NCBI GenBank assembly: GCA_023053545.1
Contig: JAKZAN010000002.1
Coordinates: forward strand, 4,138,375 to 4,202,374
Reading direction: 5' to 3'
Length of the DNA stretch: 64,000 nt
Source of the DNA: Lepidurus packardi
Lineage: Eukaryota > Arthropoda > Branchiopoda > Notostraca > Triopsidae
Part shown: positions 48,001 to 61,007 of the stretch, piece by piece
Layout of the letters: every line of letters begins with the position of its first letter
Position numbering within the stretch: the stretch's first letter is position 1
The notes under the pieces: model-generated
Told to the model about the DNA's origin: nothing
The model's database searches: none
The model's input: only the letters and a program-made list of their open reading frames with translations
Position numbers and translations under genes: made by a program

Positions 48001-51000
48001 ATGGTAGTCGTTTAATAAATCTTGTCAGATTGCCGAACCAGTCCCGTTCAGTCCGTTCAGTACTGTTGAATACGTATAGGTATAGGTTGTTGCTGGCAAT
48101 ATTTTAAAGATTGTGTCAAGCAGCCTACTTATAAAAAGGTTGAGTCGGTTAGGAAACAATCTTATACAATAAATAAAAAAGCTTTTATTCATGGCCTATC
48201 TTAAATAGAAATTTTTCATTTCATTTTTTGTTCCGTAGAATTTATTCGAAATCCATAGTTTGTTTGTCTCGCGCGACCCTATTTGGCATTTGAGTTTGAA
48301 ACAGTTGTCAAGAATATAAAAGTGGAAATCGTTTAACACGAAACCATAGGGACTGAAATATGTTTTCATGTTAAAAAAAATTAATGTTAGAAGATGTACA
48401 TAGTATTATGTCAGGACCAGAATAATTTTGTGTTAACCGATGTGCCATGTTAAGCGTTTCCGTGTTAAGCGATTTCCATGTAAGGTTCCTGTGAAGTTCC
48501 AAGTTCACTATCAAATTCCGGCAACCACGCTCGTTGTTCGTTTATTATTATCTAGACGCATCCATCCTTTCAGAGTTTCAGTGCTTGTTTACCACGTTAC
48601 TAGTGTCTCTTGCCATGGCGAACAAAAAGTTGTGACTTTTAATGAAAACGTGCATCGTTTCATAGTCTCGAAAATAGACAGTGTAAACTACATGTACACG
48701 TGTATACACTGATATGGTTTATTTTAATAATACTTTGAAGTGAGACAAACGTTCTTTAGGCATGCAAGTGTAGTGAGGCAAGTGTAGGCGTACAGACCAA
48801 ACTTTTTATGGGCATACTTTATGACTACAGGAACGGGGAAGTCATGGAAATAAACCTGCAACGTTTACAGAATTAAGTGAAAATAAACTGACGTCCACGC
48901 GTGCGCAGACTGTCCGAGTGACATGTCCGCCTATGTCTGTTCACTTAGCCAGTACACTTGCCGAGGTCAAGCAATAACAGTGTAGTCAAGGACGTTCCCT
49001 AAGGTACCACTCCTCTGATCTGGAGCAAGTTCCATTTACCCCCGCATTGATTAGAGCTTAAATCCATAAAGAGCAAACAGGTAATGTATCGCATATAATA
49101 TGCGTACAGCTTTTTATATCGTCAGGAGATAGACCATACAGGGAGATATTTTACCTTGTTACCTAGGAGATTCCTGACGGAAACTGTCATTCAACTACAC
49201 CCCTGTTTGAAATGGGCTTGATTGCTATTCTGTGCATGAACACAGCCGCCCTACACAATTCTAGTAAGAATTCAAGCTGCTTAGTATCTATGCAACCACC
49301 ATGATGTGAACTTAACGTTGCTTTGGCCTTAGCAGGTCCCCAGTTTCGTCTTCACATTTATGAAAACGCGTCGTATAGTAGCAAACGTGAACGTGGTTCC
49401 CAATGCCTAAGATAGCGTTAGGAAAGTCAAGTCCACAGTCCCAAGCCAATGAAACGTGAATCTGAAGCGTAACCTATGCTAGCAATTCAAAGCCAAAAGC
49501 TTTGTAGGATCAATAAGAAGCTTTAGCTTAATTAATCAAGCACCCTATGTAGCTATCTGACGTCTATGGCATAACCATAAAGACCCATTGTGCTGCTCAA
49601 TTGCTTTATCACATACAGTTAACCTAGTTACAGTCATATTCATTTCGACGTTCTGTCATATTTGTAGGGGAGAGAAGTAAAATCATTAAACTACCCAGGG
49701 CAAGATCCTATGAAAAGACATCCTTAACACACATATACACATCCTTAACATATATGTATACACACAAAGAGGAAAAAAATTGTTTGTGGGCCGATTACGC
49801 TCTCTTTCTGTCTATCTCTCTCGTTTTTTGCCTCATTTCATCAGTAGATGTATACTCCTCTCTCTTCCAGAAAGTATCTTATATCTTACAGCTGGCTGGG
49901 TTCCATCGTGAGGCGTCAAACGTGTTTCCAAGATTTAATGCACCTACGTTGGAAGCTCTTTTGTTTGTCTGGCATCATTTAGGTCTTCTGCCTGCCCTGT
50001 CTAATTCCACATTTCAGGTTTTTTTCTATGCCGCTGCACCTGAGTTTTCGCCTCGTCGCCCTGTTTCATTTCTCTGCATGTACGGACAAACTAAACTTCT
50101 GTATATATTTCCCTCCCAGAACCCGTGATGTGTTTTTGGTTATAAGAGTGCCTAATTCAGCAGGCAGCTGGTGGCGTTATCAGCCCGAAGGGAAACTCAA
50201 CTGAAGTTTTGATACACCGTTCATTGTGTTTTCTATATTACACAAACACGAACCATTTCAAGTTCTGTATATTTAAATGGCTCTGTTTCCAGGGAAGTTT
50301 AAATGCAGTCCGAAAGTTTGGAGTTAGTAAGTATTTTAATCGACTGGTGGAATACAACTATACAATAGCGTAATCCTTCTCGTTCCTGTGGGATTTGGTG
50401 CACCCAAAGTTTGATAAGAGATGCTGTTGAATGTATAGCTTATTGGGGAGCGTTTTGCTAAACTTAATATTCCGTTGCACGTCGCAGAATGTAAAGCTTA
50501 CCATGTTCAAGGAGCGAAAAGTGTTTTCATCCGTATAAGTTATTAAGGAACTTGAAAATTCACAACCTCTTTCGAATCTTATAAACGTTACAGATTTACG
50601 CAGTATTGCATTCAGGAGTGCCGGATCTTTGGGATCTTCCAAAGGTTTTTTGGACCTTACAGAGTACATTATGAAACACCTTACGGAGTACCTAAAGGGC
50701 AAAGTTCGACTGTCAAGGTTAGCCTCAAAACGTAGACCAATTCTATGGTGGAGCATGATATCTGGGTACAACGCAGCCTATTCCGGTTTCTGCCTAGGCT
50801 AAACAAATGAAGAAAAAATTGAGACAGAGAACCTGTTAGCGTTTGGGCAGGTTTCCGTACCGTAATATGTTTTAGCCGCCATTACACGGCCCCTTCTACA
50901 TAGGAATCGTCTGCCCAGTGGATAGGGGCTACTGCCCACAAGCGTAATAGAAAGGAGCTTCAGTAGTGCTACTTGTTTACTATGTTGTATTGCTCTTGGT

Positions 51001-54000
51001 GGCAGCCATGCAGTTTATTTTTTCCTGTACGTGGTTCCTCTACATAAACGTCTTGTGTCGGAAGATTTGTACGCTGTTTAAGCAAATGTTTACGGTGCAC
51101 ACCTTGTTGTACAACACGTACTGTATTTTACTGTGGGAGAAACCAGGTTCTTTCTTTTTTGTTTACTTTTCATCACTACAACTACAAACCCAATGTCTTG
51201 TAAGTAGTCGATTGCAAGTCAGTTTTACTCGTATATACAGTATACATTGTAATTTATATCACTTTGTGAATATGAGAAGAGATTAGTTTAAGAAGAGTCG
51301 ATAATTTTAGCACTAGTCAATAGAATTTACAAATCTTAAAGCGACTGGATCGTGCCAAATGACTTTCAAAGGAAGCCTTTCATTGCGATATCTGATAGCA
51401 GGACTCCTGAAAAGTCCCACCCAGCTCTTATCTGAACTGAGCAAACTGCGTAGCTTAACTTGCCACGTGATATTTGCAAACTCGTTAGGGTACACTTTGC
51501 ATAAGAGCTTTGGACAACTTGTGTGGTTGGTTCCAAAACTCCTTTCCAACTAGCCTTGGCATTCTAACTTAACAAACGTCCTTCCTTTAAACGACAGTTA
51601 AGTATATTTTTATTTTATTTTTTCCATTAGGTTTCCGCTACTGTACCATACAAGGAAACCGACTTCAAGAAGCATTGTTGACACGTCGCAACAAAACGGA
51701 ATAATCTGGCCAAAAAGCGAATGGAGCTAGTAAAAAGTGGACCTTGGCATCGAAGCTTGGGAGTTTGGCAGACAGCTTGTAAACTCCGCCCCTTCTCTGT
51801 TGGGGCTGTTACTATCTAATACGCTTCTTTGGACTCCGAGCACCGAAGCTACGCTACGCGCATTACTCTGCCAAAGTGAAGTTGTAGTACTGAAGTGCTG
51901 GCAGAGTTCGGGCTGCTTGCCATGCTCCATTTCTGTCCACAACCGTGACAGAAACAGTAGGAACTGAAGCCAGGACAGGACGCATTTAGTTGGAGAGGAA
52001 AAGCCACCAGGATTGGAGCTTGTGTTGATTTCACCTACACCCACCCCAGCCATGGGTACGCTAACCGCTCCTGTCTAATGGCGGACGTTTTCTCGGAGTC
52101 GCCCAGGTAAAAAAAGAAAAAAAACCTCGAACCTTTAATCAGTGCAGTGATCGAGTGCTTCCAGTCCTTAATTGGGAGGCATTTACCTACTCAAAAAGTG
52201 CACCTGCGTTTCCTTCGGCGTCTAAAGTTTCGTCCTTTCCCACAATCTGGATAAAATACATACCTTTACTGATACGGTAAGTCTCAATGACCCATGCCCA
52301 TGAATTTTTTTCTGTTTTTCTTTTTGTATGAAAGGACGAAAGTCATTCACCCTTGCCTATAATTACTCTAATAAAAGGTAAACGGGAAAAATACAGATTT
52401 TTTTGGCTTTCAAGTAGCTAAGTCTAGCCAGGATTTTTTAATTTAAATTCTTTCAATTAAATTTAGGTCTTTGTTGCATAACTTCTCATTTGTCTGCAAT
52501 GATCTATGCTCATGACTCCTTTAATAAAAGGTAAACAAGAAAAAATAAAGATTTGTTGTGGCTTTGAAGAAGCTAAGTAACTTCCTTCTGTGGACAAGAA
52601 GCAAGTTTTTTAAGACGTTTTTTATTGAGCGAACTAAATGTTCCTGGAAAAAAGTTGGGCCGTACAGTACGTGTGTCCCTTTTGTAGTCGAGCAGATACT
52701 TTGAAAAGGTGTCTGGTAACTATGAATATGTCGCTGTCGCAGCTACACGAATAAATGCATATTAAGAGACATGTTTTTGGCCTTGCCTCGTATATGGCTT
52801 AGGCATGCACTGATGAAATAGATAAACTGTCGAGCTTCTGTTTGTAGGGTATAGGCTGTAGCATGGGGGCTTAATGTTTGTGGCGTGTAATTAACGTAAC
52901 GAAGGTATACACAATACACAGCAGCCTGGGTGACAACCGCTTTCAGGAATTGTTCGTGTTTTGTCTGTCAGTCAAGCAAGCAGCATCCTTATATTGTATC
53001 AGGGTATGGATAGAAGAAGAGGGATAAGAATGTATTGATTAGGTGCAGTATAAGAGAACTGAAAGATGCCTGATAATCATGCCCACGCACAATATACTGC
53101 GTTTTTTTTCCTTCCTCATTGTTTCAGTTGCCTGAGTATTTTTCTCGAATATTGTGCCCTGTGCCAAATCCTTCAGTGCAGAGAGTATGCCGGTATGGCA
53201 GCTTCGTCGTGCTTCCAAGGGGGTCAGAAGATCAGAAAAGATTATATTAAATGACTCGAGAGAAAGTAAGAGGTTTGCGTATCTTTGATGTTGGCGAGAT
53301 GTCTCGATTGGCTGTGCTTCAAAGAGTCACGCTTTTCATAAGCAAAGGAGAGTGAAAAGTTCAAGGCCTTTTTTTCCTGTTTTGACGCATACACATACAC
53401 GCACACACATATATACGCATAGGCAAGATCACATTAGTTCGAATTAATGTATAATTTGGTGGGTGCATAGTGTTAGTCTCTTAACATCCTTGTAGTCAGT
53501 CGGTGTATAGGAAATTGTTCGGAAGTTGGTAGGGTGTAAAGGGGAAATTTACGCTTAATTGGAAATTGGGGTGGATTAGCTTAATGCCTTAGAAGCTTTC
53601 ACATTGAACGAGTCTTGCGAGACTACTAGACAACTAGATGGTACATGTATGTACGTGTAATTTCCTAACTTCCGTCTAAATCTAGATAAAAAAAAACTGC
53701 AGAGAGGGGCACTAGGGAGCTTTTATACTCTTATAAAGCATAAATTTATAGTAAAGGCCTCTTGCACCTCACCAGCGAGGATTAGAAACGTAAAAAGAAC
53801 CTCCAAGTTTCCATGGAAAACCCAAAACCTTTGAGAAACTCCGCCGTGTGGACATGTGAGAGATTAAAAAGACAACGTTTTGACGGGGGATCAGGATAGA
53901 GAAAAACGGTCAGAAGAAAATCGTCAAACAAGCTTTGGTACGGTGTGATCTTTGGGAAGCTTTACTATTTCAGTTTTCTCATGTCAAAAATAGGCTATTT

Positions 54001-55620
54001 TTAGAGCAATGGGTCATATGAAAGTGCAAGCGCATTTTGGGACAGTTTTGGGATCTCAAATCTACCACTCGACTTTTGGCGCGTATTTTTTTCGTACAGG
54101 GATTTTGGCCATGCAGTACGTCGAGAACGTTTAGCAGAGACGCAGCGTAGGTGCCGTTATGGGCTAATAAAAGCGGTGCTATTAACATTGCTCGCTAAAA
54201 TTTCTAGCCCGAAGAACGTGCACGCTATATTATACGATCAGCAAATTGATTAGTGCGAAAGGCTACATGTGACAGGGTGTGTTTTTGTGTGTTATACACT
54301 CCACCTTCATAGACTATTAAGATTAGTAGCAGAGCGTGGAGTAGCAGCAACTTTCGGCATTCGTTGGGTTTCTTTGTTGATTTGCCATGGGTGATAACAA
54401 TGAAAACATTGAACAAGAACTCAAGTGCGGAAATGGAGGGAGAAAAAGCCCATCTTTGCCCTGTAGCCATACTTTGGCACCTTTTAAATTCAGGTCCGGG
54501 TGCTAGTGATGTGAAATTGTTTTTGTAATCAGGAAGTTCTGTTTACGCCGTGGCGCGCTTTGAACTTGCGTTAACTCCAACACGTTCTCCGGGAAAGAAT
54601 GACAAACGGGTGTCAAATAAACCATGTAGTGACACTGGTGTGTCATTTTTCGATCAAGCACAAGTTTTAACGATTCTTATCAATCATAACCTACAACAAC
54701 CTAAGCGAATCTGGCCTAATTCATTTCCAATCCCACTACCAATTTTCAACTCGAATTTTCAACTAAGGTTCTCCGGTAAAAACCACCAGCGCGGTATATG
54801 ACAGCTGTTTGTCACTTTTGTTCCGGAGAACGTGTAGCAAGTTAGATGACGTGACGTGCGCGTCGAGTAAAACCTTAAACGCATGCCAACAACGTCCACA
54901 AAATTAAGATTTCTTGTTTGAATAGCGTGCTTAATTGAAATTTAGGAGTTTTAATTATCCTTTTGTAGGATGGAAAAAAAGTAACTTTGTGTCCTTTTAT
55001 CCTTTTATACCATAAATAAGGAAGGATAATGCTGCTTTTAGTTTTGGGCGGGATAAACAAGTCCCTCTATTAACTGACTTATCAACTTTTAGCCTCTGGT
55101 TACGGCATTTGAAAGACTTGTGATCAATTTTGTTACTTCTTTATAAGTGGGCAACAAATACGTCGTTCCTTGGCGTCAGGTTTCTCTATTAGATTAATCT
55201 GTTTTCCCCTCTCTCTTTCTGTATGTCTCTACCAACTTTACTTGCTTACTTGTTATCTTTTAAAGGGAATAATTAGAGAGCGCATAGCAACAGCTTTTCT
55301 TGGATTTAGGGCAAGGTAACGCGATAAAAAGTTAAACTTCGTGACAAAGAAACCAGAAGTGTGGCTTCCTTAAAAAAAAGTAAGGTATTTCAGCGCATTA
55401 TTTCCTCTCGGTATCTACAAGTAGTGATAATGACGCGTAGTGCGCGGAATGGCGGATAAGAATAGGGTGCAGACGCTATTGTTGGCAAAATGAGTGAGAT
55501 CGCTCGCAGACTTGACTAGTCACGTAGAACGTTAATTTGACAGCGACCGACAAAGAAAGAACAGTAGCCTTTGTTTTTATGCCACTTAAATCTCTTTTTC
55601 CTATTTTCGTGCTTCAAAAG
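45020..55620. other. Long stretch with no supported gene
   Basis: The left part is probably synaptogyrin 3' UTR; candidate AATAAA signals on the plus strand are at about 46,288, 46,407 and 47,005, but the end is not determined. Open frames such as 46,302-46,763 minus (153 codons) and 49,754-50,128 plus (124 codons) have no recognisable motif and no supporting splice sites. Small hairpins occur at 47,290-47,335, and a direct repeat at 52,364-52,579. The right end may contain 5' exons and promoter of the nuclear receptor. Confidence 0.55.
52364..52579. repeat. Direct repeat, two copies about 150 bp apart
   Basis: TAATAAAAGGTAAACGGGAA, then AAATACAGATTTTTTTGGCTTT and a TAGCTAAGT end (about 52,364-52,423), recurs as TAATAAAAGGTAAACAAGAA, then AAAATAAAGATTTGTTGTGG and an AAGCTAAGT end (about 52,513-52,579). 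The copies are diverged and flank AT-rich sequence. Confidence 0.6.
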
Positions 55621-55652
55621 ACAAGGAATCGGATTGAGTCGAAGGAAATTAA

Positions 55653-58600
55653 ATGTCCATATCTCATGTCTTTCTCAGAAGCGTTATGGCGCGGAGGTTT
55701 ATGAGCATGCCTCCGGAACGGCCTTCGTCGACGCCAGTGCCTTCTGGCGGAACGCCCTTCCAATGTTGGCGGAATCCGGCACCTGACTCGAGCGTCGACG
55801 GATTCGACTCCGGCGCGACCTCTCCTCCATTTCATACGGGACATCAGACACCCACTCTTGGAACCACTACTGCCACGCCAGGCTCTTTGTATAACTCCCT
55901 GCATGGTTTGCCGCCCCCTCATCAGGCCCTCTTCTTGGATGATTCGTCGCGAAGCTCAAGTTCCACCGTTACCGCCATTTCGCCGTGCATGCCCCACGGC
56001 AGAACCGGCAGCACCACGACGAGCAGCAGTGGGGGCAGCTCTTGTGGTCCGGGAGGGAAAAACTGCGGCGTTTGTGGGGACCGGGCCAAATCGTTTCACT
56101 TTGGAGGACTCTGCTGTGACAGCTGCAAAGCCTTTTTTCGACGCTCGGTCCAGAATGATGCGTACAAAAACTTCCACTGTTCCTATGAAGGCCGGTGTGT
56201 AATAAACATGTCCACCCGGAAATCTTGCCAGTACTGCCGTCTGCAACGCTGCCTGGCTATAGGCATGGAGAAAGGATGGATCATGACCGAGCAAGAGCGA
56301 ATGCTCATGATGAAACAGCGAGCCGAGAAAAAACGGAAACAGGAAGAAGAGCAAGAGGCGAGACGACTCCAGCAAACTCAGCAAATTCAGCAAAACGAAC
56401 AGCCAACGTTTTCACAGCCAATGCCATCCCAACCTTCACCCTCCGCAGCTCCACCCATGCAGGTAAACTATCCTTTTCCTTTTTGTCCAGACGTCCATTC
56501 TTTCGACAATCATTAAAGGAAAAAAAGAACAAGTAGATATCCGTGTCTTTTTTATTCAAACATCCGTCCCAGACGTTCTTGCGACGTTTTTGTGAAGGAA
56601 AAAAAGGTGTAACGTAGTAAAAAGATAGTAAGTCATAGTAAAGATAGCAAGTAAATATCCGTCTACTCTTTTAGTACTAATTTCCGGGAATACTTCAGCA
56701 GTGCGAGACGGTTGCGGCGACAAGTTCAATTTTTCAGAATCAAAACAAGCGTAGAAACTTTGCCGGCAATTAGCTATGGATTTATTTTTTTCACTTTCTA
56801 CGCAAGGCTTCGGCAAAACAATAATAAACATCAGTTACATCTGTGACTGTTTCGCATCAGTAAGCTAACGTATACGGGAGCCTTAAGTAGGTTACTTTAA
56901 ACCACACTACAAAGTTACACTACAATCTTGAACTTTATATGAAATATAAAAAGTAGCCAAAAGTATGGCTTTGTTTCCCGAAGGTACGATCAAGGTAGCC
57001 ATACATACATATTTTTGAATACTCCGAGCGATTTTGTAAATTTCTATTTCATTAGTAGAGTTAGTAGTAGGTTTGTAGGTTATTTTCAATGGTAGTTTAG
57101 ATAGTAAGAAGGTTTGTTATTTTCGACCACATACTAAAAATGTGTCCTAAACTTTACATAAAATATAAAAAGTTCCCGAAAGTATGGCTTTGTTCTTCGA
57201 AGATACGGTCAATGTATTTTCGTTTGCGTCGAGCGTTTTTTTTTTTTACATTTTTATTTTATTGCAAACCGGTTTGTTCTCCCACGATAGGACTTGGTTT
57301 CTGTATTGGAAAGTTAAAATTTCATCAGCCTGCCCCTTTACTGGCGAGGGGATATTTATGCAGATCCTGACCTGCACAACTTGCACTAAGATTTATCACG
57401 TAGACTTCTGATGGGTGTCCTAGAAAGAACTTAACAGCGTTAAAGTGGTCCGAGCCCTGGAGTTTTAGTTGGCCCCGTAGCACAAAAAGACCAAGGGTTT
57501 TTATGTACTTTGGATGTAAAGATACGCAATAGCGAGGTAACGCAAATGTAGTGTTAAAAGGTTGTCATAACAGGTAAAAAAAGCATAAGAGTCGCTCTAG
57601 GGAATGCATTTGGATATTAAGTTTATTATAACTTGATTTGCGGCTGTTTATTTATTTTTTTCCGTCGGCACGTAGAGGGCGAGTTGAGTTCTCGGAAAGT
57701 AACTTTGGGTTTTCTTTCCTTTTTTGTCTTTGTATAGCAACAACAAACACAGTCGCCAATCCCAGGGGTGTGTCCTATGGAGCCACTGACGTATGAGCCC
57801 GATTTGTCCCGAATGTTGGAATTCTTGGACCAAACTGAAGTGGATGAAATCGAAACTCTTGTGAAAAACTACGCATTGGCCTATGTACAGGTGCCTTATG
57901 AAGAAGGGCTCAAATGCATGGACGTCCAGCGACCCGGTGTTCAAATCATTAATATGTTCACAACCTTAATTCGACGCTTGGCCTCATACGCCGTCATGCT
58001 TCCGGATTTCAAAGCCCTGCCGCCCTTGGACCAGACCACATTGCTCCGCGGAGGAACGCTGGAAATGTGCTTACTGCGAGGGGCATTGGCGTTCGATCCT
58101 CGGAATCATCGGTGGCCGAATTCAGCCATGGAAATGTACCGGAACGCCCCCACGCTGCACGTCATGGACGTGAAGAAGCTCGTGTCAAATGACTTGTTCG
58201 ATAAACACATGAAGTTCATTGGCGACGTTCAGAAATTGCAGCCGGATGAACCCACCGTTATGCTGCTCCTGCTCATCGTCCTTTTCACTCCTGAGCGAGC
58301 CCAGTTGCAACCTCAAGTCGCTGCCAGCGTTCAGTGCCAACAGGATCATTACTCGGTTTTGCTGAAAAAATACATGAACTGGAGATACGGTCCTCACCGT
58401 GCCAAAGCCATGTACTCGCATTTGCTCACGAAACTCTGCGACCTGCGCGAGCTCAGCGACACCCATAACCAATTCCACCTGTATTTCGCTAATACTGAGG
58501 TCTCGGAAATCCAAAAACACTTGAGTGTCATGAACCTCAACCCGTATCCAACGTGGAACGTATTGACCTCCGCACCTATCGCGACGGCGACGACCTTGTC

Positions 58601-59642
58601 TCCCAATTCGGGTTCCACCTCGGCTTCAGCGCTGTCCTTGGCTTTTACAACGACTGCTGGGGCCACCGGCCGCGGATCGGAGGAGAATAGTCCGGTATTC
58701 TCTTCCCATTCGGCTCGTGACTCACCTGATTCGCTGGTATGGGATGGGAGCCAAGCCGGGATGTCACAATCGGATATGATCACAAGACATGGGCCTTCAC
58801 CCTCCTTTGGAGATTCCCCGATTCTAGGGGCGATTCCCAGAAACTTTTTCCAAGACTCGGGTCATAGCCTCAATTTAACACCCACGAGTCCAACTAGTTC
58901 CTGGGTCTCCACGAGTACTTACGGCGTCATGAGGAATTCCAGTTCAGATACTGCCACGTCCTCGAGGTTGTTTCAGGAAGACTGGCGGAAAGTGTCGGCG
59001 TTCGATTGGCCCGAATCTGGGCCTCTGGCGTTGATGGGAGGAGCCAATGCGACCACGGGTCTCACTGATGCTTTTAATGCTCAACAATTGGAGCAGTTTC
59101 GGATCATGTTGGAACAGTTAACGCAGTGTAAAGATGCGCAACAATTAGAGCAAATTAAGCATGTTTTGGGACCCGAGTTGGTTACACAGTTCCAGCAGAA
59201 AATGCTTGGATCGCCTGTCGGAGCCACGAGTACGGATGAAGAAGCGCAGGACGTGCTGCAAGTGGCAGCAGAATCGTTTTATCCGACTGAATTCATGTCT
59301 GGCGATAGAAATTACGGCGTGGGGTCAGATGTGGCAGTGGCGCTTCCAAGTAGTGGCCAGAATCTCCAGTTTGGAGGCCACCACCACCATGCTCACCAAA
59401 AGCATAATCATCAACATCATAAGTGCAGAAGAGCGTTATTGGCATCGGTGTCTTCGTCTTCGTCGTCTTCGTCGTCTCCGTCACCACCGGTTGCTGGACG
59501 TGTGTTGCAGCATTCTGTCTATGAAGGCAAATTAAACTTGGAGGCTGACTTGTACTTTCCGCTTTTTGGAACCGAGACGGGTGAAAATAAAGAGGGAGAG
59601 ACATTAGGGGCATCTAGCGTTCAAGTGAACCAGCATTCGTAA
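55653..59642 (+). CDS. NR1-type nuclear receptor (HR96/HR97-like), two coding exons
   Basis: This is a ligand-regulated transcription factor family member. Coding exons 55,653-56,462 and 57,738-59,642 join in phase (CAG|GTAAAC ... TATAG|CAA) to 904 residues. If the acceptor TTTCTCAG at 55,678 is used, the start is the ATG at 55,686 and the protein is 11 residues shorter. Residues about 138-203 form the two-zinc-finger DNA-binding domain with CGVCGDRAKSFHFGG, P-box CDSCKAFFRRSV and CQYCRLQRCLAIGM; a basic KQRAEKKRKQEEE and Gln-rich hinge follow. The ligand-binding domain (about 284-545) has the signature FKALPPLDQTTLLRG. After it comes a tail of about 350 residues rich in Ser/Thr/Gly, with a Gln-rich helical part (about 717-760), a His cluster (about 817) and a poly-Ser run (about 840-851). 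No canonical AF-2 helix is seen. P-box and flanks resemble crustacean HR97; exact subgroup is uncertain. Confidence 0.9.
56801..56890 (+). repeat. Third copy of the dispersed repeat, in the nuclear receptor intron
   Basis: CGCAAGGCTTCGGCAAAACA, then ATAATAAACATCAGTTACATCTGTGACTG and TATACGGGAG matches the two copies at 23,049-23,330 in the same plus-strand orientation. Only the right two thirds of the unit is present. Confidence 0.7.
56930..57255. repeat. Tandem duplication in the nuclear receptor intron, about 219-bp period
   Basis: ATATAAAAAGTAGCCAAAAG, then TATGGCTTTGTTTCCCGAAGGTACG (from 56,930) recurs as ATATAAAAAGTTCCCGAAAG, then TATGGCTTTGTTCTTCGAAGATACG (from 57,150). Both copies continue to a CGAGCG word followed by a T-rich run. 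It lies within the 1,275-nt intron between the DNA-binding and ligand-binding exons. Confidence 0.65.
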
Positions 59643-60356
59643 CGTAAACAAAACATGCCGATGGCGTCCATCAACTTCCGCTCAAGAAATCCATGCGCGG
59701 AAAACTTAGCCCTGTGCTGTCTGTCTTTGCTCAATATGTAGTTCTTGTGTGTATCAATTTCGAAACTTAAACTGTTCTGTAAGTTTTATTTTTTTTCTTG
59801 CTCGAGTTTGCTTTAAGGAATCTATTGTTAATTATACATTTAGAGAATTTACAGGACAGAAGCGGGTGGTCAGGCTTAAGCTTAAAAGATAAAGGAAGTG
59901 GGGTTAGGGAATTAACTATCTAAGACGGCTGTGATATCCAAAAGCCAGAGAATTATGGAACTGGTATCTGTTACCGGTCAAGTTATAGGGTAGCAACTAC
60001 TGTGAGCAGAAAAGCATGGGGTTATGGAATTTTTCTTGTGAGCGGAATATCAATCATAATTTTTTATAGATGAGCAGGGATTTGTTTTTGTGCATTTTTT
60101 GGCTTTATGTAGAGGTTTGTTACGGTTAAAGAAAGGCTCGGCATTCCTAGAATGTCTCCTTAGATGGAAAGTTTGTATCTAATGGTTTTGGACATTATTG
60201 ACGAAACACATTTTTCAACTACGGTACAAGTGTTCATGTTAGCGAGGCTCTAGTCCTAACAACTTGTTTAAAAATGCGGAAAAGTGCTAAGTTTGCGATC
60301 TTAAGACGCGTGTTAAGTTTTCATAGCTACAGTGAAGTGCTTAGATATTCTAAACT
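59643..60356 (+). other. 3' flank of the nuclear receptor gene
   Basis: There is no further coding sequence after the stop at 59,640-59,642. No AATAAA is seen until about 60,750, so the 3' UTR may extend for about 1.1 kb. Nothing else is recognised. Confidence 0.5.
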
Positions 60357-60780
60357 AAAATGATGGCATTTGTTTCTTTCTCTAATACCTTATTTTCCAA
60401 CTTTTTATGCCGAGTACAACCTTTCATTTGTCAATACAAAAATGGTCCTGAGACCAAAACTAATTTCCCTATACATTTCCACAGAAACAACTCATGCTTC
60501 GCATTTGTTTGCTCTCAAAGGGAACGTGACTAACTATATTTGTGTATAGACATCGCATAATATTGGTTTCCGAGTTGACATTAGATGCACCTGCAGCCAT
60601 AGGTTTGAATTCCGGGAAATTTAGGACAATCAAAGGGAGTATCACGTGAAACTGTGTTTTCGTTTTGCATTGATTCATGTTAATTAAAACCTTTTATAGC
60701 TTTTTGCACTATGCTGAGCTTATAGCCTTTTTTGCCCTTCTTTGAGTAATAAAAGCAAAGAGAAAAGTATTACATGCCAA
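60357..60780 (+). repeat. Duplicated noncoding block, copy A
   Basis: This block is co-linear with 63,254-63,700. Shared anchors in the same order are GCATTTGTTTCTTTCTC / TCATTTGTTTCTTTCTC, ACTAATTTCC, ATACATTTC, GGGAAATT, TCACGTG, ATTG.TCATGT.AATT and GTAATAAAAG. Overall divergence is high, but order and spacing are kept over about 430 bp. The AATAAA at about 60,750 may serve as the receptor's polyadenylation signal. Confidence 0.65.
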
Positions 60781-60832
60781 TTAAATGCAACTGCTTTTGG
60801 AGTGACCCGCATCCCTAAGCTCTGAATTGTCA

Positions 60833-60890
60833 GCCAATCAGTTACAAAGCAGTCAATCCAATCAACCAATCAAAGCCAATCAGTTATAAA
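60833..60890 (+). promoter_or_regulatory. CCAAT-box cluster with TATAAA
   Basis: Four CCAAT words on the plus strand (60,833, 60,858, 60,866, 60,876) are followed by TATAAA at 60,885-60,890. The distance from the first CCAAT box to the TATA word (about 50 bp) is promoter-like. No plus-strand gene is recognised downstream, so this could be a promoter for a noncoding transcript or a local repeat of AATCA. Confidence 0.3.
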
Positions 60891-61007
60891 GGTTTGCTAG
60901 GATATTCGCGAGAAAAAGTAAACAAAATAAAAGGTGCTTTCAGGAAAATATGCATCAACAGTAATAGTACTTTCCAAAAATACAGCATGATAAGTTTTGA
61001 TTCGAAA

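Noticed and set aside
49754-50128. 124-codon plus-strand frame with a hydrophobic stretch
   Set aside because: The hydrophobic part is T-rich sequence read in one frame; no family match or exon structure is evident.
55614-59613. Minus-strand and alternate-frame open frames over the nuclear receptor exons
   Set aside because: They overlap well-supported receptor coding sequence and are low-complexity reflections of it.
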